Both the position numbers and the translations under genes were made by a program. A stretch of DNA of 63,556 nucleotides, taken from contig NZ_FMTS01000011.1 in the NCBI RefSeq assembly GCF_900100255.1, positions 1-63,556 of the forward strand, given 5' to 3'. Shown one piece after another: positions 25,807-34,902 of the stretch. Position 1 is the stretch's first letter, and the number at the start of each line of letters is the position of its first letter. The DNA comes from Asticcacaulis taihuensis (lineage in GTDB: Bacteria; Pseudomonadota; Alphaproteobacteria; Caulobacterales; Caulobacteraceae). The notes below the pieces were generated by a model, which was not told where the DNA came from, searched no databases, and was given only the letters and a program-made list of their open reading frames with translations.

Positions 25807-27081
25807 TTAAAGATGCCACTTCAGCGCGATCTGGAACTGGGTCTGATTTTGCTTCGCCTCAAGCCCCTGGGTTTGCCGTGCCGGGCGGTCACTGACCACA
25901 TGCAGTGCCTCGGCCCCCAGATCGAGATACTCATTGACCGGTTTCATCCATGCTAGGGTGGCACTGTAGCCGGTTTCACTGTTATCATCCACCGCCCGCC
26001 GCGAATGGTCCTTGACGGCAAAATAATCCACCCGCCCGGTAAGTCGCGCGCCGTTGTCACACCTATGCGACACCAGCAGGTAGGCCGACTCGAAACCGGT
26101 ATCGACAACGCGGTGCCCCTGCCCTAGCGGCCAGCCGGTAGCGGTTTGTCCGGTCATGTACTGGCTCAGCCACTCATCTTTCGTGGTCAGCCGCCAGGCC
26201 AGGCCGAGATTGTAGAAACGCGTTGCCCAGCCCCACTGGCCATTGCGCAGGGCCATCGGATCGCCCTGATTGTCGTAGATTTCGAGATTGACCGCCACCG
26301 GCGCCGGCGGGCGCCAGTCCAGGCGGGCATAATAGCCCAGCCGGCCGTCCAGTTCGACCATGGGCTTGCTGACCGGCGCCTGGTTGTCGTCGAATATCCG
26401 ATACCAGCCCTGGTCTTCGCCCTCGGGCAGTTTCAGCCGGGTGTTTTCAGCCGAGGCCATATCGTGCAGCGCCCAGCCGCGCCAGCTCAGCAGCGTCCCC
26501 GCCGTGTCGTCGCGCGTGAAGCCGCCCAGGGTCAGGCCCAGCCTGTGACCAGCGAAGGTTTGCTGCGCGTTGACCTCCAGCCCGCGCACCAGCACTTCTT
26601 CGCCGATCCACGAATTGATGGCCGAAGGTGTAAGGCTGCGCGGCGTCGTCCACCCCGTGCCGTCGTGCTCCATGGAGACCGGCGGAAACATCTGGCCAAG
26701 ACGCAGGCCGTAACGAAAAGCGGATTTCGGCACCGGCTTCCATTGCAGATAGGCTTCCTCGACACCGACCGGCACTTCGGCATCGGAGACTCCCTGAAGC
26801 AGGACATAGCCGGAGAAGGTATCGGTCAGTTGCGGCTTCCACAAAATCGCCGCCTGCGCGATATCGGCCGCCATTTCATTGCCATGCCTGAGCTTGCCGA
26901 AACCACCGTCAAGCCAGCCCCGTTCGCCATTTGTCTGACTGAGGCGCAGATCGATCCAGGCCGTATAATTGGCAGGGGCAAAAAGGCTGGTTTCCGCATA
27001 GGCCGAGGTGACGCACACCATGCCCGCCGGCAACAGCAGGGAGGCCAGGGCCGGCGCCATTCTTCCCCGGAATGCCTTCAT
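25807..27081 (-). CDS. Outer-membrane porin-like beta-barrel protein
   Basis: A 424-aa exported protein. The signal peptide ends at SAYAE. The mature part is a run of amphipathic strands with alternating aromatic residues (AYLQWKPV, YGLRLGQMFPPV, WGWATRFYNLGLAWRLT, YFAVKDH) ending QIALKWHL, a typical outer-membrane C-terminus. It resembles the phosphate-porin-like or uncharacterised porins that follow EAL genes in Caulobacterales. It lies 4 nt downstream of the EAL gene, so it belongs to the same operon. Confidence 0.75.
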   Translation of the reverse strand: MKAFRGRMAPALASLLLPAGMVCVTSAYAETSLFAPANYTAWIDLRLSQTNGERGWLDGGFGKLRHGNEMAADIAQAAILWKPQLTDTFSGYVLLQGVSDAEVPVGVEEAYLQWKPVPKSAFRYGLRLGQMFPPVSMEHDGTGWTTPRSLTPSAINSWIGEEVLVRGLEVNAQQTFAGHRLGLTLGGFTRDDTAGTLLSWRGWALHDMASAENTRLKLPEGEDQGWYRIFDDNQAPVSKPMVELDGRLGYYARLDWRPPAPVAVNLEIYDNQGDPMALRNGQWGWATRFYNLGLAWRLTTKDEWLSQYMTGQTATGWPLGQGHRVVDTGFESAYLLVSHRCDNGARLTGRVDYFAVKDHSRRAVDDNSETGYSATLAWMKPVNEYLDLGAEALHVVSDRPARQTQGLEAKQNQTQFQIALKWHL

Positions 27082-27085
27082 GCGA

Positions 27086-29458
27086 TCAGACCGCCTTTCG
27101 ATTGCGATAGGTTGGCATCTGGGTCTTTGTCTCCGACATGCCGCTGAAATCGTTCAGGAAGAGAATCAGGTCACCGAAGGGCATGGGCTTGCCGATCCCA
27201 TAGCCCTGGGCGATATCGCAGCCCATGGATTGCAGCAGTGTAAAGGCCGCCGCCGTCTCCACGCCTTCGGCCGTCACCTTCATGCCGAGGCCGTGCGCCA
27301 GATCTATGGCCGAGCGCACCAGCAGGGCGTCGCGCTGGCCGCTTTCGATCTCCATGATAAAGGAGCGGTCGATCTTTAACTCGTGCGCCGGAATCTGCTT
27401 GAGATAGGCCAGAGACGACAGCCCGGTGCCGAAATCATCTATGGAGATTTCCAGCCCGCGGTCGACAAAGGTATTGATCGCCGCCAGGCCGATCCGCGGA
27501 TCCTCGATAACCGCCGTCTCGGTGATCTCAAGGCATATCTGCCCCACCGCCTGGTCGCATATGTTGAGCGCATGGGCATTATAGGCTTCGTCGCTGAGCA
27601 GGCGGCCGGAATAGTTGATGCTGATATCGAGGTCGAAACCGGCCGATTTCAGGCGCCCCTGGTCGGCGATGCAGGTGTGCAGAACTTGAGTGGTTAGGTC
27701 GCGGATGGCGCCGGTTTCCTCGGCGATCTGCACGAAGCGCTGCGGCGAGACATAACCCCGCTCGGCATGGTTCCAGCGCACCAGCGCCTCCACCGAGATG
27801 ATGCGGCTTTCCCGGTAGCTGAACTTGGGCTGATACCAGACCTGCAGGGCCTTGCTGGCCAGGGCGGCGTAAAGCTGGTCGGTCAACAACAAGGTATCGG
27901 CCAGTTCGGAATAGATGCGGGGGTCGAACAGGGCGATCCGGGTCTTGGCAGCGCGGGCCTGGTCGAGCGCGATCAGGGCGCGTTCGATCATTTCATCGGG
28001 CGTTGGGCGGGCATTGGCCATATGGTAGACGCCCAGGCTGACCATGACGTCGAGGCTCTGGTCTTCGGTGACCTTGATTCGTTTGTCGAGGCGGGCGGCG
28101 ATGGCGCGGGCCAGCGGCAGGGCCTGGTCGACCTCACACGGATGAAGGCACAGGCCGAGCGTATCGGCCGACAGGCGGGCGATATAGGCATTGGCGAAAA
28201 TGCGGACCAGAATGTCCTGCAAACGGGCGATCAGCGTATGGGCGTAAGAAACGCCCCAGACGGCGCGGATATGGGCGTAGCGGTCGATCCCGATACAAAC
28301 GACGACCACGCCACTATCGATGCCCTTGTCACGCAAGCCTCCGATATAGTCCTCGAAGGCCGAGCGGTTCGGCAGGCCCGTGGCCATGTCGCTCTTGGCC
28401 AGCAGGGTAATGTCGCGTTCACGATCCTCGATGGAGACGGCCATGTCGTTGAAGGCCGAAGCCAGGTCGGCCATTTCATCCTGGGTGGTGATCCGCACCT
28501 GGCCGGGGCGGCCGTCACGCAGGGCGAAGGCGGCGTCCTTCAACGCCAGGATCGGACGGGTCAGGTTGCGCGCCAGATAGAGACTGGCGGCCACCACCAT
28601 GCACAGGCCAAACAGGCCGATAGCCAGCAGCGCGGTCAGCAAGGGCTGATAGGATTTCAGGGCGGAGCTTAAGGGATAGCTGAGCAGCAGCACGCTTTTT
28701 TGCTGGCTGTCCAGATTCGGCAGGGGCGTGGCCACGGCGATCATGGTGCCGCGGCTGGAATGGACCATGCTGGCGGCTTTAGTTTGCAGGCTCTTGTCGA
28801 TGAAGAAGCTGAGTGAACTCGGCTTGTAGTCGCGGGTCTGTTCCTGCGGGCCCAGCCACAGGCCGCCGCGCGTCTGGGTCAGGATGCCCGCCTTGATGGG
28901 AATCGATGACAGCCCTTGCAGGTTCTGCATCTCGTTGTCATCGAGCCTCTGGGCGAAAACGACCCAGCCGAGGCGGTCCGGCGCCATGACCGGCGCGGCC
29001 ACGGCCTGGTAGGGGTGCGTGTCTATGGCGATGATGCCATTGACGGCGCCGAACTCATCCTTGCGGCTCAGGGCGCCGGCCAGGGTCTGGCCCAGGGAGC
29101 CCTGCTCGCCCGCCATCGGCTGGCCGTCACGGCCAATGATCAGCCCGGTCTCGATATTCAGCCGGCCCTGGAGATTGTCGAAGGCCGATTCGACCGTGGC
29201 CGTGTCGTGCGTCGCCAGAGCGGACTTGAAGCCGAAATCGCGCGACAGCAGGACGGCATTGGTTTGCAGTGCGTCCGATTTAAGGGTCCAGATACGCTTG
29301 AAAACACTGGCCGACGCCTGCAATTCCTTCTGGACCGACGCACGGGCATAGGAGACCACCGCCATGTAGCTCGCGAGCGCGATCAGCAGCAGGGCCAGGG
29401 CGAAAAGCCCGCCGAACATCACGGCCAACCGGGTACTGAGGCGTTTGAAAATAAGCAT
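27086..29458 (-). CDS. Membrane-bound EAL phosphodiesterase with degenerate GGDEF domain
   Basis: A 790-aa inner-membrane protein that should hydrolyse cyclic di-GMP. Layout: transmembrane segment (about 13-36), periplasmic dCACHE-like sensor (about 37-270), second transmembrane segment (about 273-296), HAMP, a GGDEF-like domain whose signature is SADTL (430-434), and an EAL domain with EALVRW (557), EITETA, DDFGTGLSSL (674-683), ELKID (K695) and EGVET (731). The GGDEF site cannot make cyclic di-GMP, while the EAL residues are intact. It is 3 nt downstream of a cupredoxin-like gene and 4 nt upstream of a porin-like gene, so its signal is probably related to copper, redox or the porin's substrate. 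Confidence 0.9.
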   Translation of the reverse strand: MLIFKRLSTRLAVMFGGLFALALLLIALASYMAVVSYARASVQKELQASASVFKRIWTLKSDALQTNAVLLSRDFGFKSALATHDTATVESAFDNLQGRLNIETGLIIGRDGQPMAGEQGSLGQTLAGALSRKDEFGAVNGIIAIDTHPYQAVAAPVMAPDRLGWVVFAQRLDDNEMQNLQGLSSIPIKAGILTQTRGGLWLGPQEQTRDYKPSSLSFFIDKSLQTKAASMVHSSRGTMIAVATPLPNLDSQQKSVLLLSYPLSSALKSYQPLLTALLAIGLFGLCMVVAASLYLARNLTRPILALKDAAFALRDGRPGQVRITTQDEMADLASAFNDMAVSIEDRERDITLLAKSDMATGLPNRSAFEDYIGGLRDKGIDSGVVVVCIGIDRYAHIRAVWGVSYAHTLIARLQDILVRIFANAYIARLSADTLGLCLHPCEVDQALPLARAIAARLDKRIKVTEDQSLDVMVSLGVYHMANARPTPDEMIERALIALDQARAAKTRIALFDPRIYSELADTLLLTDQLYAALASKALQVWYQPKFSYRESRIISVEALVRWNHAERGYVSPQRFVQIAEETGAIRDLTTQVLHTCIADQGRLKSAGFDLDISINYSGRLLSDEAYNAHALNICDQAVGQICLEITETAVIEDPRIGLAAINTFVDRGLEISIDDFGTGLSSLAYLKQIPAHELKIDRSFIMEIESGQRDALLVRSAIDLAHGLGMKVTAEGVETAAAFTLLQSMGCDIAQGYGIGKPMPFGDLILFLNDFSGMSETKTQMPTYRNRKAV

Positions 29459-29461
29459 GTT

Positions 29462-30091
29462 CTAGTACTGGCCCGCCGTCGGCGCGACCTGACGCACCTT
29501 GATACTGAAGGTCTGGACGGCGTTCGCCTTGCCCACCGTCATGTTTTTTGCCGTTTGACGCTCGGGCGTTTCCTGGTTCGGATGCCACACAGCCAGGCTG
29601 CCGGCGCCTTCCGGCACGCTCAGGGTGACGCGGCCGTCAGCACCGGTCGTGGCATAGTAGGGCGTATCAACCACACGGATATAGGCGCTCATCGAATCGT
29701 GAATGTTGCAGCCGAGCGCCACCGAACCCGGATGATCGAATTTCATCGTACGGCTCTTGCCCTTGCCATAAAGGGGAAACTGGAAGGGCTGGGCCGGTGA
29801 AAAGGAATAGACGTGGTGATTGACACGGTCCATGTTGGGAAAGGCAACGGTCGCCCCGGCCGGCACGGCCAGCACATAGGGGCTGAACTGGACGTTCTTC
29901 TGCGCCATGACAAAGGCCCGGCCTTTTTCCGCGGCCGGTATGGCCGCACCACCGGCGGGCGTCCAGGTCACCACCGCAAAAGCGACCGGCCGGCCCGAGG
30001 CGTTGTTGACCGTAACGGCCAGGTCAGCGGCCGTGGCGGCCGCTGCGGACGCGAACAGAAGGACAGCCAGGACAGGAAATACATATTTCAT
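29462..30091 (-). CDS. Periplasmic cupredoxin-like protein
   Basis: A 209-aa exported protein with signal peptide (cleaved near ATAADL). A carboxypeptidase-regulatory-like strand region surrounds a plastocyanin-like core. Candidate copper ligands are His in VNHHVYSF, then Cys and His in LGCNIHDSM with a Met, in the order His-Cys-His-Met of type 1 copper sites. Homologues are annotated as methylamine utilisation or cupredoxin-domain proteins. First gene of the three-gene operon with the EAL and porin-like genes. Confidence 0.78.
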   Translation of the reverse strand: MKYVFPVLAVLLFASAAAATAADLAVTVNNASGRPVAFAVVTWTPAGGAAIPAAEKGRAFVMAQKNVQFSPYVLAVPAGATVAFPNMDRVNHHVYSFSPAQPFQFPLYGKGKSRTMKFDHPGSVALGCNIHDSMSAYIRVVDTPYYATTGADGRVTLSVPEGAGSLAVWHPNQETPERQTAKNMTVGKANAVQTFSIKVRQVAPTAGQY

Positions 30092-30230
30092 GCGCCCGAA
30101 ATATCACAACAGTTATAAAACTCGGTTAAGCGCGCATTTAATAAAAAGTAATGAAAGCCGGTTTGGGGCGGCAAACTATACCGTCGCAGAAACTGGGGAA
30201 GTATAGAGTTTTCAATAGAGGAGGGCGCAC

Positions 30231-30533
30231 ATGAGCATAATGAGATTGAATGAATTCAAAGCCTTGCCTGGAAAATTCGAGATGCTGGTCGGGCTTTTCG
30301 AAGAAATAGTGGGGCAGATTCGCACAGTAGAGGGCAATGAACGCTGCGAACTTTACCTGAAGGTTGCAGACGGCGTCGACGAAGACGAAAAGTTGATTGT
30401 TCTGGAAGTCTGGAAAAATATTGCAGCGCACAAGAACGCAGCTTCGGCGATCGATCCGAAACAGTTCAAGGCGGTCATGGCCCTGCTCAGCGAACGACCT
30501 TCCGGGCAGTATTACACGGCGACCGAAAGTTAA
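30231..30533 (+). CDS. Antibiotic biosynthesis monooxygenase (ABM) family protein, quinol monooxygenase-like
   Basis: A 100-aa small dimeric ferredoxin-like-fold protein of the ABM/YgiN type. FKALPGKFEMLVGLFEEIV and LIVLEVWKNIAAHKNAASA correspond to the family's two helices and the EVW strand motif. Family members oxidise quinols or polyketide aromatics without a cofactor. Substrate is unknown here. Start ATG 30231 follows GAGGAGGG. It is divergent from the cupredoxin operon and 60 nt upstream of the threonine aldolase gene. Confidence 0.8.
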   Translation: MSIMRLNEFKALPGKFEMLVGLFEEIVGQIRTVEGNERCELYLKVADGVDEDEKLIVLEVWKNIAAHKNAASAIDPKQFKAVMALLSERPSGQYYTATES

Positions 30534-30593
30534 GCCCTTCCCTCGGCTTCGGGCAAATTCTATAGGAAACCTTCAGCTATCGAAGAGTTTCCC

Positions 30594-31610
30594 ATGGCCA
30601 GTTTCGCCAGCGACAATACCGCCCCCGTCCATCCGAAAGTCATGCAGGCCCTGATCGACGCCAACAGCGACAATATGTCGGCCTATGGCAATGATCCGGT
30701 CACCGAAAAATTGCAGGAAACGGTCCGCATGACGTTCGGCGCCCCGCAGGCCCGGCTCTTTCCGGTATTCAATGGCTCGGCCTGCAACGGCCTGGCCCTG
30801 GCGCGGATGATCCGGCCCTATGAGTCGATTCTGGCCCATCGCCAGAGCCACATCAATAACGACGAATGCGGCCTGCCTGAGTTCTTTACCGGCGGCAGGA
30901 TCATTGGCCTTGAGGGTGATCATGCCAGGCTGACCGTAGCCTCCATTGGCGATCTGATCGAGCGCACGCTCGAACACGCGCCGCATACCTCACGGCCGAA
31001 AGTGATCAGCCTGACGCAATCGACCGAACTGGGCACGGTTTATTCGCTCGACGACCTGAAAGCCCTGTCCGGTTTCGCCAAATCGCATGGCCTGTACATC
31101 CACATGGACGGTGCCCGCCTGGCCAATGCCGTGGCCTCGCTTGGCTGTACACCGGCGGAGGTCGTCGCGGGCGTCGATATCCTGTCCTTCGGCGGCACCA
31201 AGAATGGCGCCATGCTGGCCGAGGCGGCCATCATCTTCAATCCGGAACTGGTCACCGATTTCGCCTATATCCACAAACGCGCCGGGCAACTGCCTTCCAA
31301 GGCGCGCTATGTCTCGGCGCAGTTGCAGGCCCTGCTGGAAAACGATCTGTGGCTTGATCTCGGCCGTCATGCCAATGCGATGGCCAAGGTGTTGTGCGAC
31401 GGCCTGATCGACCGTCCGGGCGTCGGCCTGCTGCACCCGGTCGAGGCCAACGAGCTGTTCGTCACCCTGCCGAAAGTCACTGCCGACCGTCTGTTCGCCA
31501 GGGGACACCGCTTCTATAACTGGCCGAACGAAGGGCCCGACGCCTACCGCCTCGTCACCAGCTTCGCCACCACCGAAGACGACGTAAAGGCATTTCTGGA
31601 AGACTGCTGA
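30594..31610 (+). CDS. ltaE: Low-specificity L-threonine aldolase
   Basis: A 338-aa PLP enzyme cleaving L-threonine or allo-threonine to glycine and acetaldehyde. The Schiff-base Lys is in LSFGGTKNGAM (K203). The PLP-stacking and Asp positions are in SHINNDECG and YIHMDGARLANA (D172). Length and motif order are typical of the family. The stop overlaps the start of the YbaK gene (TGATG), so the two are coupled. Confidence 0.9.
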   Translation: MASFASDNTAPVHPKVMQALIDANSDNMSAYGNDPVTEKLQETVRMTFGAPQARLFPVFNGSACNGLALARMIRPYESILAHRQSHINNDECGLPEFFTGGRIIGLEGDHARLTVASIGDLIERTLEHAPHTSRPKVISLTQSTELGTVYSLDDLKALSGFAKSHGLYIHMDGARLANAVASLGCTPAEVVAGVDILSFGGTKNGAMLAEAAIIFNPELVTDFAYIHKRAGQLPSKARYVSAQLQALLENDLWLDLGRHANAMAKVLCDGLIDRPGVGLLHPVEANELFVTLPKVTADRLFARGHRFYNWPNEGPDAYRLVTSFATTEDDVKAFLEDC

Positions 31611-32083
31611 TGTCCAAAACCACACCCGGCACTCTGATGCTCAGCAAGCTCGGCATCGCCTTCGAACTGCATCCCTACGATTATGATCCCGACGCCCCCC
31701 GCGTCGGATTGCAGGCGGCAGAAGCGCTGGGCGTCGATCCGTCCCAGACCTTCAAGACCCTGATGGCCGAGGTGGACGGCAAGCCGGTCTGCGTGGTGGT
31801 GCCGTCGGATTGCGAGGTCAGCATGAAGAAGATGGCGGCGGCCTTCCACGGCAAGTCCGGTAATATGATGAAGGTGCCCGATGCCGAGCGCCTGACCGGC
31901 TATAAGGTCGGCGGCATCTCGCCCTTCGGCCAGCGCAAGACGACTCCAACCGTGATCGACGAGACGGCGCAATTGTTCGATGTCGTTTACATAAACGCCG
32001 GCCAGCGCGGGCTGTTGCTGAGTATTACGCCAGATGACGCGGCGCGGTCATTAAACGCGCCATTCGTGGATTTGACGGCTTAA
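31610..32083 (+). CDS. ybaK: YbaK/EbsC-type Cys-tRNA(Pro) deacylase
   Basis: A 157-aa editing protein that hydrolyses Cys mischarged on tRNA-Pro. The key Lys is in SQTFKTLMAEVDG. GYKVGGISPFGQRK and INAGQRGLLLSI are family hallmarks. It is translationally coupled to the threonine aldolase gene. Its end overlaps the convergent molybdopterin oxidoreductase gene by 4 nt. Confidence 0.92.
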   Translation: MSKTTPGTLMLSKLGIAFELHPYDYDPDAPRVGLQAAEALGVDPSQTFKTLMAEVDGKPVCVVVPSDCEVSMKKMAAAFHGKSGNMMKVPDAERLTGYKVGGISPFGQRKTTPTVIDETAQLFDVVYINAGQRGLLLSITPDDAARSLNAPFVDLTA

Positions 32084-32844
32084 CTCCCCCCAAACCAGTT
32101 ATAGCCCAGGTCTTCCCAGTAACCGCCGGGATAGACATTGGTGACGAAGATTTCGACAATGTGCTTCGGGTTCTTGTAACCGAGCTTGGTCGGCATCCGC
32201 AGCTTCATCGGAAAGCCGTATTTGGCCGGCAGCAACTGGCCGTCAAAGGTAAAGGCCAGCAGGGTCTGGCTGTGCAGGGCCGTCGGCATGTCGATCGAGG
32301 TAAAATACCCATCGGCGCACTTGAAGCCGACATATTTGCAGGTGGTATCGGCCCCTACCCGCCTGAGAAATTCCGAAAACACCACACCGCCCCAGCGGCC
32401 GATGGCGCTCCAGCCTTCAACGCAGATATGGCGCGTGATCTGCTCGGTGTGCGGCAGGGCATAAAGCGCCGGCAAATCCCACGGCCGGCGGTCAGCTATC
32501 TTGCCGGAAAGCTGAAGCCGGAAGCTGCCGGGATCGACCACCGGCGCCTTGTCGACACTGTAAAAGGCGTTGAACGGAAACGGCTGTTTGATATCGGCCT
32601 CGGTATAGGTCGGGGCCAGGTTATGCGGGTTGAAGATCACGCCTTGCGCCCCGTCATTAAAGCGCGACACCGCCTTCAAAATCTCTTTCACCGAGCCATA
32701 GTGATTGAGCGTTATACCGGTGGCCAGCGACAGCCCGCCGAGCGTCAGCACATTGCCGAGCAGGCGGCGCTTGGCGGGGTCTTTCAGCAGGCCATTGGCC
32801 TCCTTCAGGATCGCCTCTTCGTCTTTTTTGATTTCCGGGTCCAT
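32080..32844 (-). CDS. Molybdopterin-dependent oxidoreductase (MsrP/YedY-like)
   Basis: A 254-aa protein of the sulfite-oxidase fold. The Mo-ligating Cys is in RHICVEGWSAIGRWGG. KPAYGFPMKLR-type residues (PAKYGFPMKLRMP) and LGYKNPKHI are family landmarks. The N-terminus has KRRLLG followed by a hydrophobic stretch, a twin-Arg-like export or anchor signal. ATG 32844 is chosen since it lies one base after the stop of the cytochrome gene and leads straight into the family N-terminus. With the b561 gene it forms a periplasmic reductase driven by membrane quinol, possibly repairing methionine sulfoxide. Confidence 0.85.
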   Translation of the reverse strand: MDPEIKKDEEAILKEANGLLKDPAKRRLLGNVLTLGGLSLATGITLNHYGSVKEILKAVSRFNDGAQGVIFNPHNLAPTYTEADIKQPFPFNAFYSVDKAPVVDPGSFRLQLSGKIADRRPWDLPALYALPHTEQITRHICVEGWSAIGRWGGVVFSEFLRRVGADTTCKYVGFKCADGYFTSIDMPTALHSQTLLAFTFDGQLLPAKYGFPMKLRMPTKLGYKNPKHIVEIFVTNVYPGGYWEDLGYNWFGGS

Positions 32845-32845
32845 A

Positions 32846-33463
32846 TCAGCGCCCCCACAACATAGCTTTGATCGTTTTCGGCACCAGCAGAGCCATGACC
32901 ACATGCACGACGATAAAGGCGACGATGGCCGCCATGGCATAAAAATGGATATAGCGCGCCGCCTCATAGCCGCCGAGCAGGACACGCAGCCAGCCGAACT
33001 GCACCGACTTCCACAGCACCAGGCCAGAAGCGATCAGCACCACCAGATCGACCATGGCGAAGAGGTAGGCCAGTTTTTGGATCGTATTATACTGGCGAAT
33101 ATCGGCATGGCTCAGATGGCCTTTCAGGAACGCCTTGATATCGCTCCATAACCCACGCGGTGTAATCGGCAGAAACTGTTTGCCACGCCGGGAAGCGATA
33201 AACAAAACTGCATACAGAATAGCGCTGGCGAACAGCACCCAGATGGCGGCGAAATGCCACTGTATGGCGCCGCCCAGCCAGCCGCCGAGCGTCCATTTCG
33301 CCGGGAACAGCCGTTCATGTGTAAAGGGCACATTGAGGTGCAGGAAACGCGTGGCGTTATAGATGCGCCAGCCGCTCATGATCAGGATCACCACCGCGGC
33401 CGCATTGGCCCAATGGATGATCCGCAGCCATAACGGATGGATACTGGTCCGGTCATCGTCCAT
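32846..33463 (-). CDS. Cytochrome b561 / Ni-Fe-hydrogenase b-type membrane subunit
   Basis: A 205-aa protein with four transmembrane helices. Candidate heme ligands are His residues in HPLWLRIIHWANA, IQWHFAAIWVL and HFYAMAAIVAFIVVHV. ATG 33463 follows GGGAGG and starts the first conserved helix region, so it is preferred to the frame beginning at 33514. It should carry electrons from quinol to the molybdopterin partner encoded one base downstream. Confidence 0.88.
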   Translation of the reverse strand: MDDDRTSIHPLWLRIIHWANAAAVVILIMSGWRIYNATRFLHLNVPFTHERLFPAKWTLGGWLGGAIQWHFAAIWVLFASAILYAVLFIASRRGKQFLPITPRGLWSDIKAFLKGHLSHADIRQYNTIQKLAYLFAMVDLVVLIASGLVLWKSVQFGWLRVLLGGYEAARYIHFYAMAAIVAFIVVHVVMALLVPKTIKAMLWGR

Positions 33464-33594
33464 GCGCGCCTCCCTGTCTTGCCTCAGCTTAACACGTATA
33501 CGCGCCCCACCCAAATCCGGTTACATTTTAGAAGATCATTGACTTGGGGGTAGCCACATGTTGACGTTCACGGAAACAATCACGCGAGTCTCCG

Positions 33595-34053
33595 ATGGCC
33601 AAGATTGAACGTTTCAAGAAGATCAACTGGTATCCGCCACTGATCGGCGCCGGCATCCGGGTCATTGAAACGGCGCCGGATTTCACCGCCATCACAGTCG
33701 AGATGAAGCTGCGCTGGTGGAACCGCAATGTCGTCGGCACCCAGTTCGGCGGGTCACTTTACATGATGTGCGATCCGTTCTTCATGGCGATTTTGATGAC
33801 CAAACTCGGCCGAGGCTATATCGTCTGGGACAAGGCCGCCTCGATCCGCTTCCTCAAGCCCGGCCGCAAGACGGTGCGGGCACATTTCCATATCCCGCTA
33901 CAGGAAATCTCCCGCGTAAAGCTGATGGCCGATACGGATGGCAAGTGCGAGCCGGAATATGAGGTCGATGTCGTCGATACAGACGGCGTCATAGTGGCCA
34001 GTGTCCACAAGACGCTCTATGTCCGCCGAAAGGACTTCCAGAAGCCGGTTTAG
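33595..34053 (+). CDS. DUF4442 family protein (hotdog-fold thioesterase-like)
   Basis: A 152-aa protein matching DUF4442: WWNRNVVGTQFGGSLYMMCDPFFMAILM, then YIVWDKAASIRFLKPG. The GTxFGGSL segment is the helix of a PaaI-like hotdog fold, suggesting acyl-CoA or related thioester binding. Substrate unknown. It is convergent with the glutathione transferase gene at 34050, overlapping by 4 nt. Confidence 0.82.
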   Translation: MAKIERFKKINWYPPLIGAGIRVIETAPDFTAITVEMKLRWWNRNVVGTQFGGSLYMMCDPFFMAILMTKLGRGYIVWDKAASIRFLKPGRKTVRAHFHIPLQEISRVKLMADTDGKCEPEYEVDVVDTDGVIVASVHKTLYVRRKDFQKPV

Positions 34054-34679
34054 GGCAGCTTCATGCCGCGCTCGACGGCCGGGCGGCGGCCCACCTCGGC
34101 CAGCCAGTTGGTGATAAACGGCCGCGCCTGGATCAGCGGTTCGACATGATCGGGCACGCGCGTGCGATACTGCTGGAGCCACGGATAGACGGCGATATCG
34201 GCGATGGAATATTCCGCGCCGCCGACATGCTGCGATTCACTCAGGCGCTTTTCCAGCACATTGAACAGGCGCTCGACCTCGGCGGCATAGCGATTGACGC
34301 CTGTGGGTGTCTGGCCCTTATCCGATACCACGAACCAGCCAAGCTGCCCCATCATCGGCCCCAAACCGCCCATCTGCCACATCAGCCACTGTATGACGGT
34401 ATGGCGCGCGTGAAGACCGGTCGGTAGGAAGCGGCCGTACTTTTCCGCCAGATAGATCAGGATGGCGCCACTTTCAAACAGGCTCAGCGGCCCGCCATCG
34501 GCTTCGTCATCGACAATGGCCGGTATCTTGTTATTGGGCGATATGGCGAGAAATTCCGGCCGGAACTGCTCATCCTTGCCGATATTGACCGGATGGCTTT
34601 CGTAAGGAATACCAAGCTCCTCCAGCATGATGGTGGCCTTTCGGCCGTTCGGGGTGCCCCAGGCATAGAGATGTATCAT
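34050..34679 (-). CDS. Glutathione S-transferase family protein
   Basis: A 209-aa GST. The thioredoxin-like N-domain includes TPNGRKATIMLEELGIPYE, NNKIPAIVD and the ESGAILIYLAEKYGRF glutathione gamma-Glu binding motif. The C-domain is all-helical. This N-G/R-K-x pattern is that of the YfcG/Ure2p-like nu class, which often act as disulfide reductases. Isolated gene on the minus strand. Confidence 0.88.
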   Translation of the reverse strand: MIHLYAWGTPNGRKATIMLEELGIPYESHPVNIGKDEQFRPEFLAISPNNKIPAIVDDEADGGPLSLFESGAILIYLAEKYGRFLPTGLHARHTVIQWLMWQMGGLGPMMGQLGWFVVSDKGQTPTGVNRYAAEVERLFNVLEKRLSESQHVGGAEYSIADIAVYPWLQQYRTRVPDHVEPLIQARPFITNWLAEVGRRPAVERGMKLP

Positions 34680-34796
34680 GGTTCGTTCCTCTCGATATTA
34701 CCGTACAAGATGGGCGCTGGCTCTTGGCTTGCAAGCCTAGCCGGGCCGGAAAACCATTAGCCAGAAGCTAACCCGCTTTGGTGAAAGCGGCTGTAC

Positions 34797-34829
34797 AAAA
34801 AAGGCCCCGGCATCCCTGCCGGTGCCTTT
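34797..34829 (-). terminator. Rho-independent terminator of the DUF1993 gene
   Basis: Stem built from AAAGGC and CCGG arms (AAAGGCCCCGGC/GCCGGTGCCTTT, one mismatch) with a 6-nt loop and a run of T on the minus strand, 75 nt after the stop at 34903. Confidence 0.8.
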
Positions 34830-34902
34830 CTTGCATTGGTCTTGTCGGGCTCGAAGATTATCTGAGCGAACTCAAGCGCTTCGATATCGAGACCTTTGAG
34901 GT

